This document shows positions 63,382 through 64,000 of a DNA stretch of 64,000 nt, one piece after another. Within the stretch, counting starts at the first letter, position 1. Every line of letters begins with the position of its first letter. Location of the stretch: assembly GCF_947241125.1 (NCBI RefSeq), contig NZ_OX365700.1, forward strand, positions 1,550,001 to 1,614,000. Reading direction: 5' to 3'. A program made the position numbers and the translations under genes. This stretch comes from Nitrospira tepida. GTDB taxonomy: Bacteria; Nitrospirota; Nitrospiria; Nitrospirales; Nitrospiraceae. Under the pieces are notes generated by a model that saw only the letters and a list, made by a program, of their open reading frames with translations, was not told the origin of the DNA and did no database searches.

Positions 63382-63461
63382 CAGCTCTCTCCTTTCACGG
63401 CCAAACTATCATCGAAGGAAGGGCGAAGAAAGCTTGGCAACCTTGCCGGCAACATTGTTAT

Positions 63462-64000
63462 CTACCGTATGCTCAGAAGCCGTGGATCAAGCCGGATGCC
63501 GTAGCGAACTCGGTCTGCGTCAGGCGGCCGGAGCGAAGCTATGGTGTAAAGCGCCGGCCATGTTTCCCCACTTAAGCCTCGCTGGATCTTCCGGTTCAGA
63601 CGACTCCTGACCTCGCGGAACCGTTTCTCCGGATCGGTGGGCTCTCTGGCTCCCCAGCCTCGCAGTTCCTCGAGTCGAGCATCCTTGGCCTTTAGGCTTC
63701 GCAGGGCTTGGCGCACCCGCGTGACTCCTTCTTCCCCGAGAAAGTCTGAGGCCGCAAACGTGCACTTGGTGCATCCAGGACATCCGGTCTTGCCACAAGA
63801 GCTGCGCCGGGCTTCGGCAAAGAGCACATACACGGCGGTTTCGAGAGGAGACAGGCGAATACGGCGGCCATTAACCAGCAGACTGAGTGCTCGTGTATCC
63901 ACCACGGCTTGCGGCGGTGTGTTCAAGAGGGCATAGTCTTGCTGAGCACGCCTGACTAGGTCGCTGTAGGGCACTTCGCCCGTGTCGAGAGCGGGAAGCT
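63462..64000 (-). CDS. C-terminal part of a CARF ring-nuclease-like protein (NE0113/TIGR02584-like), cut by the window edge
   Basis: The frame is open to the right edge (LPALDTGEVPYSDLVRRAQQ), so about 179 C-terminal residues are seen. DTRALSLLVNGRRIRLSPLE, TAVYVLFAEARRSS and a Cys cluster SCGKTGCPGCTKCTF follow, then a charged helical end. The segment resembles the C-terminal part of NE0113-type CRISPR proteins, whose N-terminal CARF domain cleaves cyclic tetra-adenylate. The CARF half lies outside the window, so the call is tentative. Confidence 0.5.
   Translation of the reverse strand, partial: LPALDTGEVPYSDLVRRAQQDYALLNTPPQAVVDTRALSLLVNGRRIRLSPLETAVYVLFAEARRSSCGKTGCPGCTKCTFAASDFLGEEGVTRVRQALRSLKAKDARLEELRGWGAREPTDPEKRFREVRSRLNRKIQRGLSGETWPALYTIASLRPPDADRVRYGIRLDPRLLSIR

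Overview
The window is GC-rich bacterial chromosome. The gene content (split biotin-dependent pyruvate carboxylase, NtrY/NtrX-type two-component pair, hemE-hemH-hemG cluster, Gcr-type membrane recombinase, FmdB and DUF1844 proteins) and the recurring degenerate heptamer repeats between genes suggest a Nitrospira-like member of Nitrospirota. No rRNA is present to confirm this, so the assignment is inference.

Positions 1-36000 are housekeeping chromosome. In order they hold: a truncated SUMF1-domain protein; an alpha/beta hydrolase; a polytopic membrane protein coupled to thiD; a site-specific recombinase of the Gcr family; an SGNH hydrolase; tenA; a soluble transhydrogenase; a lipoprotein thiol peroxidase; a second hydrolase; pycB and pycA; a secreted IPT/TIG protein; a phosphate-type binding protein with an fmdB-like gene; small genes, an EamA exporter and a fatty-acid desaturase; the haem genes hemE, hemH and hemG; mazG; an NtrY/NtrX pair; a bacterial indoleamine 2,3-dioxygenase; rlmD; purM-purN; and tRNA-Ala(CGC).

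Positions 36031-64000 form a defence island directly downstream of the tRNA. A single CRISPR array of 57 repeats (37 bp) lies between the tRNA and cas4-cas2-cas1. Behind it lie a type I-B (Cst/Tneap-like) interference operon, cas8-cas7-cas5-cas3, and a type III-B operon, cmr1-cmr2(cas10)-cmr3-cmr4-cmr5-cmr6, followed by a CARF/HEPN Csm6-like gene and the only cas6. A partial CARF ring-nuclease-like gene runs off the right edge. All cas genes are on the minus strand and read toward the array, and the repeat orientation indicates that the array is also transcribed on the minus strand from a leader next to cas4. The simplest model is that one Cas6 and one array feed both effectors, and that Cas10 makes cyclic oligoadenylate for the CARF proteins. 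An internal start with a near-perfect Shine-Dalgarno inside cas8 probably yields the small subunit Cas11.

Toxin-antitoxin debris and repeats are interleaved with the cas genes: a vapC split by an IS3-family element, an intact vapB and a frameshifted vapB copy, a RelE-type pair, an AbiEii-type pair, a truncated four-helix-bundle gene, three copies of the 3' end of cas6, and arrays of degenerate 7-bp units. The heptamers are the most unusual feature. They usually form inverted arms around a short core at gene boundaries across the whole window, and in the island they appear to lie inside the cas6 reading frame.
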